NCBI RefSeq assembly: GCF_003025555.1
Contig: NZ_PYMH01000007.1
Coordinates: forward strand, 186,001 to 250,000
Length of the DNA stretch: 64,000 bases
Direction of reading: 5' to 3'
DNA from: Photobacterium lutimaris
GTDB taxonomy: Bacteria; Pseudomonadota; Gammaproteobacteria; Enterobacterales; Vibrionaceae
Under the pieces are notes generated by a model. It saw nothing but the letters and a program-made list of their open reading frames with translations. It was not told the DNA's origin and made no database searches. Shown piece after piece: positions 25,297 to 33,713 of the stretch (position 1 is the stretch's first letter; every line of letters begins with the position of its first letter). A program made the translations under genes and the position numbers.

Positions 25297-26313
25297 TTAG
25301 GAGCCAGAAAAGCAGGGTTTCTTCTCTAGGAACGAGGATCTCGAATCTAGGATCTTGTCAAACCACTCCGGTACCGTTTTCTCCAACCAGAAGTCCGGTT
25401 GGCGCCATGAGCCAGTGACAAACCCGACATGGCCACCGTTTGGGTATAGGTCGTATTGAATGTGCGGTGGCAGTGATGTGGTAGGAATGACCGCATCCGT
25501 CATGAAGGGATCATCCTTAGCATGGATCACGCGCAGTGGAATCGTCACCTCACCAAGGCGAGGCAGCCCGCTGCAGCGCTGGTAGTAATCGGTGGCATTT
25601 TTGAAACCGTGCAGGGGGGCGGTGACGAACTCGTCGAATTGCCACAGTGTTTCGAGTTGCTCGACATCTTCATGGGTAATGGGCATCGCATCGGGCAAGG
25701 CGGTGATTTTCCTGCTGAGATTACGCTTCATCGAGCCGAGCAGGTATTGCTGGTAGACTTTTGAAAACCCTTGTTGGATCCGCTCCGAGCAGGCGGCCAA
25801 ATCCAGTGGAGGGGAGATCACTTGCGCAGCGGTGAGCTCCGAATGTTCACCACTTTCAGCCAGGTAGTTAACCAGCATGTTGCCCCCGAGTGACACACCA
25901 ACGGCAAATAAAGGCTGGTTGGGTAACTGTTGGCGCAGCCACTGGATGAAAAAGCGTGCGTCACTGGTTTCGCCCGAGTGGTAACTACGGGGCTTGCGGT
26001 TCATTTCGCCGCTACACCCGCGAAAGTGCATCATGACCCCGAGCCAACCTTGTTGTTTAGCGGCATAAAGCAACCCGTTAGCATAGGGGCTGTGAAAGCT
26101 GCCTTCTAAGCCGTGAAACAAGATCATAACGGGCTGATCCGACGAGGCCTGTGCCAGAGGAGCCGTCCAGGCCAAGTCGAGGAAATCACCGTCCGGGGTC
26201 TCTATGCGTTGGGTCAGTGGCGTAAACAATGGCTTGCGGCGCAAAAAACGCGGCAGCAGGGTCTGCAGGTGGGGATTTGCTAGCCCTTTAGCTGGATGAA
26301 ACGCCATCTTCAT
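25297..26313 (-). CDS. yheT: YheT family alpha/beta hydrolase
   Basis: 338-residue predicted esterase/hydrolase orthologous to E. coli YheT. Alpha/beta-hydrolase features: FHGLEGSFHSPYA near residue 66 (oxyanion loop), nucleophile elbow GVSLGGNML, acid in HAKDDPFM and catalytic histidine in NGGHVGFV. The last 16 or so residues (DSRSSFLEKKPCFSGS) are not family-like. They are encoded by the repeat at 25325-25353 and the sequence after it, so the original stop was probably replaced. Two in-frame ATGs (26313, 26307) are possible starts. It lies between the TIGR02444 gene and yheU. Confidence 0.93.
   Translation of the reverse strand: MKMAFHPAKGLANPHLQTLLPRFLRRKPLFTPLTQRIETPDGDFLDLAWTAPLAQASSDQPVMILFHGLEGSFHSPYANGLLYAAKQQGWLGVMMHFRGCSGEMNRKPRSYHSGETSDARFFIQWLRQQLPNQPLFAVGVSLGGNMLVNYLAESGEHSELTAAQVISPPLDLAACSERIQQGFSKVYQQYLLGSMKRNLSRKITALPDAMPITHEDVEQLETLWQFDEFVTAPLHGFKNATDYYQRCSGLPRLGEVTIPLRVIHAKDDPFMTDAVIPTTSLPPHIQYDLYPNGGHVGFVTGSWRQPDFWLEKTVPEWFDKILDSRSSFLEKKPCFSGS
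25325..25353. repeat. CTAGGATCT-type dispersed repeat, copy 2 (inside yheT)
   Basis: CTCTAGGAACGAGGATC followed by TCGAATCTAGGATC; inverted relative to copy 1, about 60 bases away. It encodes DSRSSFLEK at the YheT C-terminus. Confidence 0.6.
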
Positions 26314-26333
26314 AACGACTCCTTATGTGTCCT

Positions 26334-26825
26334 CTATTGCGCCAACAGCTTATCCACCAGGGCCATTGCCCCTAGACCGTGGCAATAGCGGGCCAGGTTT
26401 GCGTGGTTGGATGAATGTGCGGTGGCTTCTTGTTCTGCTACGGAGCAAAGCGGCATCTGGTTCAGCGTTGCAATCAAATCGTGCTGTTGCTGGCGCTCCA
26501 TCTGTAATTCGAAGTCTTTGAGCTGCTGGTAGCCGCAGTCATCTAGCTGAGGCTTCAGAGAGCGACGCATATGGCGGTAGCGCTCCAGCAGATCACCCGT
26601 CGGCTGGAGGCATTGTTCCAGTTGCAGCATCTGTTTGCCCGTAAGAGCAATGGCTTGGGTGTCAAGCCAGATCATCAGCAGTGCCAGGTTCACGCTTCCC
26701 TTGTGAAAGGTTTGCAGCGCGAGGCAGGCGGCCTCGACGTCCGCCTTGAAATAGTGACTATAGCTAAATTGCCAGAAGGCATCATGGCTTAGGGCATGGT
26801 GGCGCTGTTCATTAGCTCGGGGCAT
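26334..26825 (-). CDS. TIGR02444/DUF2390 family protein
   Basis: 163-residue cytoplasmic protein with the family signature near its start: FWQFSYSHYF, EAACLALQTFHKGSVNLALL and IWLDTQ. The rest is helical and Gln/Leu-rich. No function is known. The ATG at 26825 lies within the last codons of yheS (14-base overlap), so it is probably coupled to it; longer frames upstream are only the yheS shadow. It is the second gene of yheS-this-yheT-yheU, an arrangement common in vibrios. Confidence 0.85.
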   Translation of the reverse strand: MPRANEQRHHALSHDAFWQFSYSHYFKADVEAACLALQTFHKGSVNLALLMIWLDTQAIALTGKQMLQLEQCLQPTGDLLERYRHMRRSLKPQLDDCGYQQLKDFELQMERQQQHDLIATLNQMPLCSVAEQEATAHSSNHANLARYCHGLGAMALVDKLLAQ

Positions 26826-28734
26826 GCTGCTGCTCCATGGCTTCCAGCTCTTCCTGCAGCTCCATCCACTCCATCTCGACCTCTTCCAATGTCGACTTGG
26901 CATCTGCCTGACGCTGCAATTGCTCATTCAGGCGTGCCTTGTTTTCCGCTTCGTAGATGCTGGCGTCACTGAGCTGGGTCTCGGCGTCACTGATTGTGGT
27001 ATTGAGTTTGTCCATCTTGGTTTCAAGCTGGGTGATTTTCTTGCGGATAGGCGCAGTCAGCTTGCGCAGCTCCGCTTCAAGGCGCTTTTGCTCCTTGCGC
27101 GAGGCCGCACTGTTGTCTTTGCTGACATCCGGTTTGCTGGCTTGCTGTTCGCGGCGCTCGTTACGCTGCTGTTCGGTCAGCCACTTGTGGTAGTCATTCA
27201 AGTCGCCATTAAACGGTACAACTTGGCGGTCATGGACCAGATACAGGTCATCGGTGGTGGCACGCAGCAGGTAGCGGTCGTGGCTGACGATAACCATCGC
27301 CCCTTCATAGGATTGCAGGGCGAAGGTCAGTGCCTGACGCATGTCGAGATCGAGGTGGTTGGTTGGTTCATCAAGTAACAACAGGTTAGGGCGCTGCCAC
27401 ACAATCAATGCCAAGACCAGGCGGGCTTTCTCGCCGCCAGAGAACGGGCCGACTTTTTCCAGCGCTTTGTCACCGAGGAAGCCGAAGCTGCCAAGATAAT
27501 CGCGTAGCTGCTGCTCGGTCGCCTGCGGGGCGATACGGGCCATGTGCTGGACCGGGGTATCGTCCAAATACAGGGTCTCGAGCTGGTGCTGGGCGAAGTA
27601 ACCTATCTTCACCCCTTGAGAATAGGTGAGATCGCCCGCTTTGGCCGGCAGATCACCAGACAGCATTTTGATCAGGGTTGATTTGCCGGCACCGTTGCGG
27701 CCGAGTAAACCGATACGGCTGCCCGGTACCAAGTTCAATCGGATCTTCTCGAGGATGAGGTTGTCGTCATACCCCGCTGCGACCTGATCCATCATCAAAA
27801 TGGGATTTGGCAGGGCGCTAGGCTCGCGGAATTCGAAACTGAATGGGTTATCGAACTGGGCTGGCAGCACTTTTTCCATTCGCTCCAGTGCTTTGATCCG
27901 GCTCTGGGCCTGACGCGCTTTGCTGGCTTTGTAGCGAAAGCGGTCTATGTATGACTGCATATGCGACATTTGCTTTTGCTGCTTCTGGTACATCGCCTGC
28001 TGCAAAATCAATTTCTCTGCCCGTTGGGTTTCAAACGACGAATAGTTACCGGTGTAGCTATTCATGGTTTGGTTTTCAACATGGATGATCCGGTTGACTA
28101 CTGGGTCTAGGAAGTCGCGGTCATGGGAGATAAGTACCAGCGTGCCACGGTAGTTTTGCAGCCACTTCTCCAGCCACATCACCGCATCGAGATCCAAGTG
28201 GTTGGTCGGTTCATCGAGCAATAGCAGATCGGAGCGGCACAGCAGGGCCTGCGCAAGGTTGAGGCGCATACGCCAACCACCCGAGAATTGAGTCAGGTGC
28301 CATTGCATCTGTTCTTGCGAAAAGCCAAGGCCGTCCAATAACTCGGCAGCACGGGCGCGGATGCTGTAGCCGCCAATGGCTTCCAGTTTGCCATGGAGTT
28401 CAGCCACCTTGTTGCCGTTGTCTGCTTGCTCTGCGGCAACAAGATCAGCTTCCAGCTGGCGGTATTCACGGTCACCGTCAATTACATACTCCAGCGCTTC
28501 ACGCTCGAGGGCCGGGGTTTCCTGTGCGACCCAGGCGAGCTCCCAGTTGGCCGGATACTGGCAGTTGCCGGCATCGACGCTGAGCTCATGCTTGAGCAGG
28601 GCAAACAGGGTGGATTTACCACAGCCATTTTTGCCGACCAGACCGACTTTGTCGCCCGGGTGGATAGTCGCCGTGGCTTGATCGAGCAAGACCTTGCCAC
28701 CGCGTAGAAGTTGGATATCGGAAAAAGTGATCAT
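26812..28734 (-). CDS. yheS: ABC-F family ATPase YheS
   Basis: Soluble twin ATPase of the ABC-F class, thought to act on the ribosome; 640 residues. First nucleotide-binding domain with Walker A GKNGCGKST (about 34-42), signature SGGWRMRLNLAQAL and LLLLDEPTNHLD. A linker (P-site tRNA interaction motif) follows, with SYIDRFRYKASKA. The second domain has GRNGAGKST, SGGEKARLVLAL and LLLLDEPTNHLD. The C-terminus (about 525-640) is a long coiled coil rich in Lys, Glu and Gln. ATG 28734 gives the E. coli-like MITFSDIQLLRG; the 33 codons upstream are not conserved. Confidence 0.96.
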   Translation of the reverse strand: MITFSDIQLLRGGKVLLDQATATIHPGDKVGLVGKNGCGKSTLFALLKHELSVDAGNCQYPANWELAWVAQETPALEREALEYVIDGDREYRQLEADLVAAEQADNGNKVAELHGKLEAIGGYSIRARAAELLDGLGFSQEQMQWHLTQFSGGWRMRLNLAQALLCRSDLLLLDEPTNHLDLDAVMWLEKWLQNYRGTLVLISHDRDFLDPVVNRIIHVENQTMNSYTGNYSSFETQRAEKLILQQAMYQKQQKQMSHMQSYIDRFRYKASKARQAQSRIKALERMEKVLPAQFDNPFSFEFREPSALPNPILMMDQVAAGYDDNLILEKIRLNLVPGSRIGLLGRNGAGKSTLIKMLSGDLPAKAGDLTYSQGVKIGYFAQHQLETLYLDDTPVQHMARIAPQATEQQLRDYLGSFGFLGDKALEKVGPFSGGEKARLVLALIVWQRPNLLLLDEPTNHLDLDMRQALTFALQSYEGAMVIVSHDRYLLRATTDDLYLVHDRQVVPFNGDLNDYHKWLTEQQRNERREQQASKPDVSKDNSAASRKEQKRLEAELRKLTAPIRKKITQLETKMDKLNTTISDAETQLSDASIYEAENKARLNEQLQRQADAKSTLEEVEMEWMELQEELEAMEQQHAPS

Positions 28735-28975
28735 TGACTGTGTCGGGAATGGCCCCGCTCCGCAAAAACTAAATGCAAGAATAAGTGCGGAGTCTACCGC
28801 AAAGCGGCGGTGACCGCTAATACCGCCATGCAAGGATAAATAACCAGGAAGCGGATGGATAAAGGTGATTAATCGAACTACTTTGCCTGCAATTATGTAT
28901 TATGTGGATATAGGTTAATGAAACGTTATAACTTACGGCGCTATAGGCATATTTTGCCGTATAACAAGGAATGCT

Positions 28976-29545
28976 ATGACAGCAAACGGACTTCCTCGCA
29001 TACTCGTACTCTATGCCCATCCAGATCCGGAGGCCTCGGTCGCTAACAGCGCCATGCTGGCTGCGATCAGCCAGCTTTCCCATGTCACGGTCCATGATCT
29101 CTATGCGGCCTATCCCGATTTCTTTATTGATGCCACCTTCGAGCGAGAGCTGGTGAGGGATCACGACATCATTGTTTTCCAGCATCCTCTTTATATGTAT
29201 TCCTGCCCATCATTGCTCAAGGAGTGGATTGATGTGGTCCTCAGTAAGGGGTTTGCTCATGGCGAGGGCAACCAGACTCAAGGCAAATACTGGCGCTCGG
29301 TGATCACCACCGGAGGGGCTGCTGAAGCGTATACCCCGGATGGTTATAACCGGTGCAGTATGGATGAAATCCTGCGCCCGTTTGAGCTCAGTGCCATGTT
29401 GTGCCGGATGACGTGGCTGCCGCCTTTGGTATTGCACTGGGCGCGACGGGTACCGGTTGCGGAGCGCAACCAGCATGGCGAAAACTACCGTCAATGGCTG
29501 CAAGCGCCCGGCGCACTGATGGAGGAGGCAAAAGATGGCGAGTGA
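28976..29545 (+). CDS. kefG: KefG, ancillary quinone oxidoreductase of KefB
   Basis: Flavodoxin-fold NAD(P)H quinone oxidoreductase family protein that binds and activates the KefB potassium channel. 189 residues with RILVLYAHPDPE near the start (FMN phosphate loop), FQHPLYMYSCPSLLKEWID and a GKYWRSVITTGG stretch. Start ATG follows ACAAGGA. It overlaps kefB by 11 bases, showing coupled expression. Same order (kefG-kefB-yheV-slyD) as in E. coli. Confidence 0.94.
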   Translation: MTANGLPRILVLYAHPDPEASVANSAMLAAISQLSHVTVHDLYAAYPDFFIDATFERELVRDHDIIVFQHPLYMYSCPSLLKEWIDVVLSKGFAHGEGNQTQGKYWRSVITTGGAAEAYTPDGYNRCSMDEILRPFELSAMLCRMTWLPPLVLHWARRVPVAERNQHGENYRQWLQAPGALMEEAKDGE

Positions 29546-31346
29546 TGTATTGTCGGTCAGTGTGGTGTTCCTTGCCGCAGCGGTGGTTGCCGTGCCGATT
29601 GCCCAGCGCTTGGGTCTAGGGTCGGTGCTGGGATACCTGCTGGCAGGTATTGCCATTGGTCCGTGGGGGCTGAGGCTGATCTCCGATGTCGACGCGATCC
29701 TCCATTTTTCCGAGTTTGGCGTGGTGTTGTTGTTGTTTCTCATCGGGCTAGAGCTGAATCCCAAGAAACTGTGGCAGATGCGAAAGCCAATTTTGGGGCT
29801 CGGCGGTAGCCAGGTGGTGGTGACTACGTTGGTGATTGCCGCCTTGGTGTTGCTGCTGGCTGGGCTGTCATTTCTGCCTGCAGTTTCATGGCGGGATGCC
29901 TTGGTGGTCGGGATGGGGTTAGCCTTGTCATCGACAGCCATTGCCCTGCGGGTGATTGAAGAGCAGAGCCTCGGAGGCAGTGAAACCGGCCAGTCAGGAT
30001 TCGCAGTACTGTTGTTCCAGGACATCGCGGTGATCCCGATGCTGGCGATACTGCCAGTATTGGCGGGCGGTGGTGGCGGTAGCTGGCTTGATTTTTCCTG
30101 GATGATAGGCGGTATCTTGGCGTTGTTGGTCGGCGGTCATTTCTTATTACGTCCGTTGTTTCGCTGGGTGGTACTCAGTGGGGTACGCGAGTTGTTCAAT
30201 GTCGCGGCGTTGCTGCTGGTCATTGGTATTGCCTTGGGGATGCAGTCGCTCGGGCTGTCGATGGCCCTGGGGACTTTCCTTGCCGGGGTGTTGTTGGCCG
30301 AGAGTGAATACCGCCATGAGCTGGAAATTGCCATCGAGCCTTTTAAAGGATTATTGCTGGGATTGTTTTTTATCTCGGTCGGCATGGCCGTCAATCTTGG
30401 ATTGTTACTGCAGTACCCGCTGCAGATCTTGCTGGCTGTTTTTGCGCTGATCAGTATCAAGGGCTTTATCTTATATGGCTTGGCAAGGATCTTCGGTACC
30501 CGAGCCAAGTCACGCAGCCAGATGGCGGCGATTTTGAGCCAGGGCGGGGAATTTGCCTTTGTTCTGTTTACGGCAGCTATGGGAGAGGGACTGCTGGGCG
30601 GCGAGTTATCGTCTTTCTTGCTGGTGGTGGTGAGTTTGTCGATGATGACTACGCCACTGATTTTGTTGTTACAAGACAAGTGGTTCATCCACACCTTCAA
30701 AGCGGAAGCCGAGGCTGAGCTGGAGTCAGATGTAATAGACCGAGAACCACGGGTGATCATCACCGGGTTCGGCCGCTTCGGGCAGGTGGTGGGACGTTTG
30801 TTGTTTGCCAATAAGATTCGGGTAACCGTTCTGGAACGCGATCCTAGCCAAATCCAGTTCTTGCGTAAATTTGGTTACAAGGTCTACTACGGTGATGCAA
30901 CCCAGTTGGATTTACTGCGGGCTGCCGGCGCCGACAAAGCGGAAGCCATTATTATCTGTACTGATGAACCGGATGAAGTGATGGAAGTTGTCGATTTGTG
31001 CCAGCAGTATTTTCCTAAGCTTAAAGTACTGGCAAGGGCCAGAAGTCGGGTCGAGGCGCACCAGTTGCTCAGTCATGGGGTCGAGAATTTTTCCCGGGAA
31101 ACTTTTGCTGGTGCCCTTGATTTGGGCCGTCAGGCCCTCATATCTCTAGGCATGCACCCTTATCAGGCCAAGCGGGCCGAGGCACATTTTCGCCGCTTGG
31201 ATACCACCGCCTTGAGAGATCTACTTCCGCAGCACTCTGAGGATGTCCATCTGGCAACCCGGGCCCGTGAAGCGCGCAAGGAGCTGGAAGAGATTTTTGA
31301 CCGAGAGATGCGGGGGGAGCGGGAACGCCATGATGGCTGGGACTGA
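29535..31346 (+). CDS. kefB: Glutathione-regulated potassium efflux protein KefB
   Basis: Inner-membrane K+/H+ antiporter of the CPA2 family, held shut by glutathione and opened by glutathione adducts, acidifying the cytoplasm to protect against electrophiles. 603 residues. The first 385 or so form the 12-13 helix transport domain, with SSTAIALRVIEE and the ETGQSGFAVLLFQDIAVIP region. A linker follows, then an RCK (KTN) domain starting at RVIITGFGRFGQVV with the dinucleotide fold and FGYKVYYGDAT. The C-terminus is charged and helical. It overlaps kefG. Confidence 0.95.
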   Translation: MASDVLSVSVVFLAAAVVAVPIAQRLGLGSVLGYLLAGIAIGPWGLRLISDVDAILHFSEFGVVLLLFLIGLELNPKKLWQMRKPILGLGGSQVVVTTLVIAALVLLLAGLSFLPAVSWRDALVVGMGLALSSTAIALRVIEEQSLGGSETGQSGFAVLLFQDIAVIPMLAILPVLAGGGGGSWLDFSWMIGGILALLVGGHFLLRPLFRWVVLSGVRELFNVAALLLVIGIALGMQSLGLSMALGTFLAGVLLAESEYRHELEIAIEPFKGLLLGLFFISVGMAVNLGLLLQYPLQILLAVFALISIKGFILYGLARIFGTRAKSRSQMAAILSQGGEFAFVLFTAAMGEGLLGGELSSFLLVVVSLSMMTTPLILLLQDKWFIHTFKAEAEAELESDVIDREPRVIITGFGRFGQVVGRLLFANKIRVTVLERDPSQIQFLRKFGYKVYYGDATQLDLLRAAGADKAEAIIICTDEPDEVMEVVDLCQQYFPKLKVLARARSRVEAHQLLSHGVENFSRETFAGALDLGRQALISLGMHPYQAKRAEAHFRRLDTTALRDLLPQHSEDVHLATRAREARKELEEIFDREMRGERERHDGWD

Positions 31347-31385
31347 CAAGTCTCCCTAATTAACACAGAGGCAAGGAGCGAAAGC

Positions 31386-31598
31386 ATGGCCAAGAAGCGA
31401 TTTATCGCCGGTGCAGTCTGTCCAAGCTGTCGTCAGCACGATACGCTGCGCTGGTGGCAAGAGAACGATGTGGAGCGGGTAGAATGCGTGTCCTGCGGTC
31501 ATTCCGATGTGAGGGCACCGCAATCGGTCGAGCAGAGCAATCAACTCTCAACAGAAACTAAACAACACGTTATCGGCATTTTTAAGCCTGAAGACTGA
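31386..31598 (+). CDS. yheV: YheV family zinc-ribbon protein
   Basis: 70-residue protein with a treble-type zinc ribbon formed by CPSC (14-17... near AVCPSCRQHD) and CVSCGHSD about 20 residues later, and a polar tail ending in IGIFKPED. Orthologous to E. coli YheV, function unknown. Start follows AAGGAGCGAAAGC. It lies 39 bases after kefB, probably in the same transcript. Confidence 0.9.
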   Translation: MAKKRFIAGAVCPSCRQHDTLRWWQENDVERVECVSCGHSDVRAPQSVEQSNQLSTETKQHVIGIFKPED

Positions 31599-31700
31599 TT
31601 TAGCTGCACAGCCTTTAAACAGAATATTGGCATCTAGCTGCCATTATCCGGTATCATGCGGGCGAAATCCTTTGATACCCAGTTCGAAATTGGAGTAAAC

Positions 31701-32270
31701 ATGAAAGTCGCTAAAGACATCGTAGTAAGCCTGGCTTACCAAGTGAAGACCGAAGAAGGCGTTGTTGTTGATCAGTCGACAACCGAAGCACCTCTTGATT
31801 ACCTACACGGCCACAACAACCTGATCGTAGGTTTGGAGACGGCGCTTGAAGGCCGCGAAGCTGGCGACAAGTTTGAAGTGACAGTTGCTCCAGAAGAAGC
31901 GTACGGTGAGCACGTTGACGAGATGGTTCAGCGTGTACCGGCTGACGTATTCCAGGGCGTAGACGAAATTACTGTCGGCATGCGTTTCCTTGCTGATACA
32001 GATCAGGGGCCAATCCCAGTAGAAGTGACTGAAGTTGACGGCGACCACGTTGTTGTTGACGGTAACCACATGCTAGCAGGTCAGACTTTGACTTTCGGCG
32101 TAGAAGTAGTTGCTGTCCGTGCTGCGACTGAAGAAGAAATCGCTCATGGCCATATCCACCAGGGCGGCGGTTGCTGCGGTGGCGGTAGCTGTGGCGACCA
32201 CGACCACGGTGAGCAGGAAGAAGGCTGCTGTGGCGGTGAAGACAAAGGCGGCTGCGGCTGCTCTCACTAA
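31701..32270 (+). CDS. slyD: FKBP-type peptidyl-prolyl isomerase and metallochaperone SlyD
   Basis: Cytoplasmic isomerase, chaperone and nickel donor for hydrogenase maturation. 189 residues. FKBP domain with the IF (insert-in-flap) chaperone domain between about 70 and 125 (FEVTVAPEEAYGEHV, VQRVPADVF), then LTFGVEVVAVRAAT. A C-terminal metal-binding tail from residue 150 is rich in His, Cys, Gly and Glu (GGGCCGGGSCGDHDHG and CCGGEDKGGCGC). I start at the ATG at 31701 after a TGGAGTAAAC ribosome site; fifteen upstream codons are not conserved. It is convergent with slyX across a shared terminator. Confidence 0.95.
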   Translation: MKVAKDIVVSLAYQVKTEEGVVVDQSTTEAPLDYLHGHNNLIVGLETALEGREAGDKFEVTVAPEEAYGEHVDEMVQRVPADVFQGVDEITVGMRFLADTDQGPIPVEVTEVDGDHVVVDGNHMLAGQTLTFGVEVVAVRAATEEEIAHGHIHQGGGCCGGGSCGDHDHGEQEEGCCGGEDKGGCGCSH

Positions 32271-32288
32271 TCGTTAGTGGTTAGTATT

Positions 32289-32319
32289 AAAAAAGGAAGC
32301 CATTGGCTTCCTTTTTTTG
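32289..32319. terminator. Bidirectional terminator between slyD and slyX
   Basis: GGAAGCC and GGCTTCC pair around ATT and are flanked by A-run and T-run, usable from both sides. Confidence 0.9.
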
Positions 32320-32332
32320 TACCCAACACCGG

Positions 32333-32554
32333 CTAGTAATGCGGTGGCGGTGTCTCTTCCGACTCGCTGGCCATATTCGATGGCTCTATGCCCTTGACCT
32401 TGCCAACCATGAATTTCAACTGGGTCTGCATTTTATCAATCAGGAACTGCTGCTCAGTAAGGGCCTGGTTTAGCTCCTCGATAGTCTGCTCCTGAAAAGC
32501 CTGCTTCATTTCAAGCTCGTCGATACGGGCCTGTAGCTGTTCGATTTCTTTCAT
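32333..32554 (-). CDS. slyX: SlyX family protein
   Basis: 73-residue coiled-coil protein of unknown function. Heptad pattern from residue 3 to about 52 (MKEIEQLQARIDELE, QEQTIEELNQALTEQQ), then a short polar tail ending PPPHY as in other SlyX. It starts four bases after the stop of the WD40 lipoprotein gene, so the two form an operon. Confidence 0.93.
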   Translation of the reverse strand: MKEIEQLQARIDELEMKQAFQEQTIEELNQALTEQQFLIDKMQTQLKFMVGKVKGIEPSNMASESEETPPPHY

Positions 32555-32558
32555 TGCG

Positions 32559-33536
32559 TTATTCCGTCGTCCATTGCTGGGCGATACCTGCCGAAGTTCC
32601 CGAGACCACATGACCGTCGGGAGTAATGGCCACATCATACACCACCGCAGCTGGCGGTCGAGTATCTTGTTTGGCTGCGGTTTCCCAGCGGCCGAGGTTA
32701 TCCCCGGTTTGGGTATCCCATAACTCTACTCGACGGGCAGGGGTACCGGTCGCAAGCCGTTTGCCGTCATCGGAGAACCGAGCGCTTGATAGTATCTGCT
32801 GGCGCAGGCGCACGGCCAGTGACGAAATCTGCTCACCGCTTGATAAATCCCAAATGATGATCTCGTTGCTGCCGTCGGCGGTCATTGCCAGCTTGCCATC
32901 GCGCTGTAGGGCCACTCGGCTGATCCGGCTCTGGTGCTCGAACTGCTGGAGGATCTGGCCACTTTGGGTATCCCACAGATAGGCCGAGTGGTCATTTCCC
33001 CCAGATAAGGCATAGCGACCATTGGCGGAAATCGCCACTGAATTCACTTTTTCACGGTGGGCGAGGAACTCTAGCCGTCTTCCGCTGCCCAAGTCGACAT
33101 ACAGGGCTTTGCTGTTGGACAGGGCAAGTAGGACATGTTGGCCGTTGTTGGCAACGGACACATCGCGGATCAAACCGTCGGAAATGGACCACAATCCCTC
33201 GGATTGGCCCCAGGCCAGATCCCAGACGGCAAAGTTTTGCGCCGTGGCGGTAATGGCGTAGCGGCCGTTGTCGGATATCTGGCTGCTGAGCACCGTATTG
33301 TGATGTGGATCTTGAGAACCAAAATCAGCTAACTTTTTGTTTTGCTGTAAATCCCACAGCACGATACCTTGTTGGGCTGAGTGGTAGAGGGCAAACCGTC
33401 CGTCCCGGCTCAGGCTGAAACTGGTGGTGCCTTCTGGTGCAAGATCCCAGCGTTGTAACTCTGTACCGGAAAAAAAGCAGCCAGTGAGAATGAAAAGTGC
33501 CAAAATGAAGCAGGGCACGTATCTTTTTGTTTGCAT
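32559..33536 (-). CDS. WD40-repeat lipoprotein
   Basis: 325-residue predicted lipoprotein: signal peptide with lipobox LTGC (Cys 20), followed by about seven WD40-like blades. The clearest are WDLQQNKKLADF, WDTQSGQILQQF, WDLSSGEQISSL and WDTQTGDNLGRW, each preceded by SxDGR-type turns. It is probably an envelope scaffold; no function is known. The ATG at 33536 gives a standard signal peptide; an alternative GTG at 33563 has the better ribosome site (AAGGAA), which lies at the dyad of 33576-33612. Vibrionaceae have such a gene between slyX and fkpA. Confidence 0.82.
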   Translation of the reverse strand: MQTKRYVPCFILALFILTGCFFSGTELQRWDLAPEGTTSFSLSRDGRFALYHSAQQGIVLWDLQQNKKLADFGSQDPHHNTVLSSQISDNGRYAITATAQNFAVWDLAWGQSEGLWSISDGLIRDVSVANNGQHVLLALSNSKALYVDLGSGRRLEFLAHREKVNSVAISANGRYALSGGNDHSAYLWDTQSGQILQQFEHQSRISRVALQRDGKLAMTADGSNEIIIWDLSSGEQISSLAVRLRQQILSSARFSDDGKRLATGTPARRVELWDTQTGDNLGRWETAAKQDTRPPAAVVYDVAITPDGHVVSGTSAGIAQQWTTE

Positions 33537-33575
33537 TAAGGTCTTGTTCCGCTTTGTTAACACATAGTGTCATTT

Positions 33576-33612
33576 CCTTATGAATATACTGCTGGGCAGT
33601 GAATTCATAAGG
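33576..33612. promoter_or_regulatory. Long dyad between the WD40 lipoprotein gene and fkpA
   Basis: CCTTATGAAT (33576-33585) and ATTCATAAGG (33603-33612) are perfect inverted repeats. Inside them ACTGC and GCAGT pair around TGG. It may be an operator for the divergent genes, or an RNA hairpin affecting the WD40 gene, since its right-to-left copy includes part of the AAGGAA ribosome site for the GTG start. Confidence 0.7.
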
Positions 33613-33713
33613 TGCATATTAGTATATTGATCTACAGTGCTTTTCATACCGCTTGTTGAAAAGGCTGGTGAATGATTTTTGAGGTTTTACCTCAGTTTAA
33701 AATGGAGAAATAC

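Noticed and set aside
26824..27378. 184-codon frame antisense to yheS
   Set aside because: Lies fully under the conserved C-terminal coiled coil of yheS; no ribosome site.
29210..30025. Long open frame antisense to kefG/kefB
   Set aside because: It mirrors the codon pattern of kefB and shows no family features; a shadow frame.
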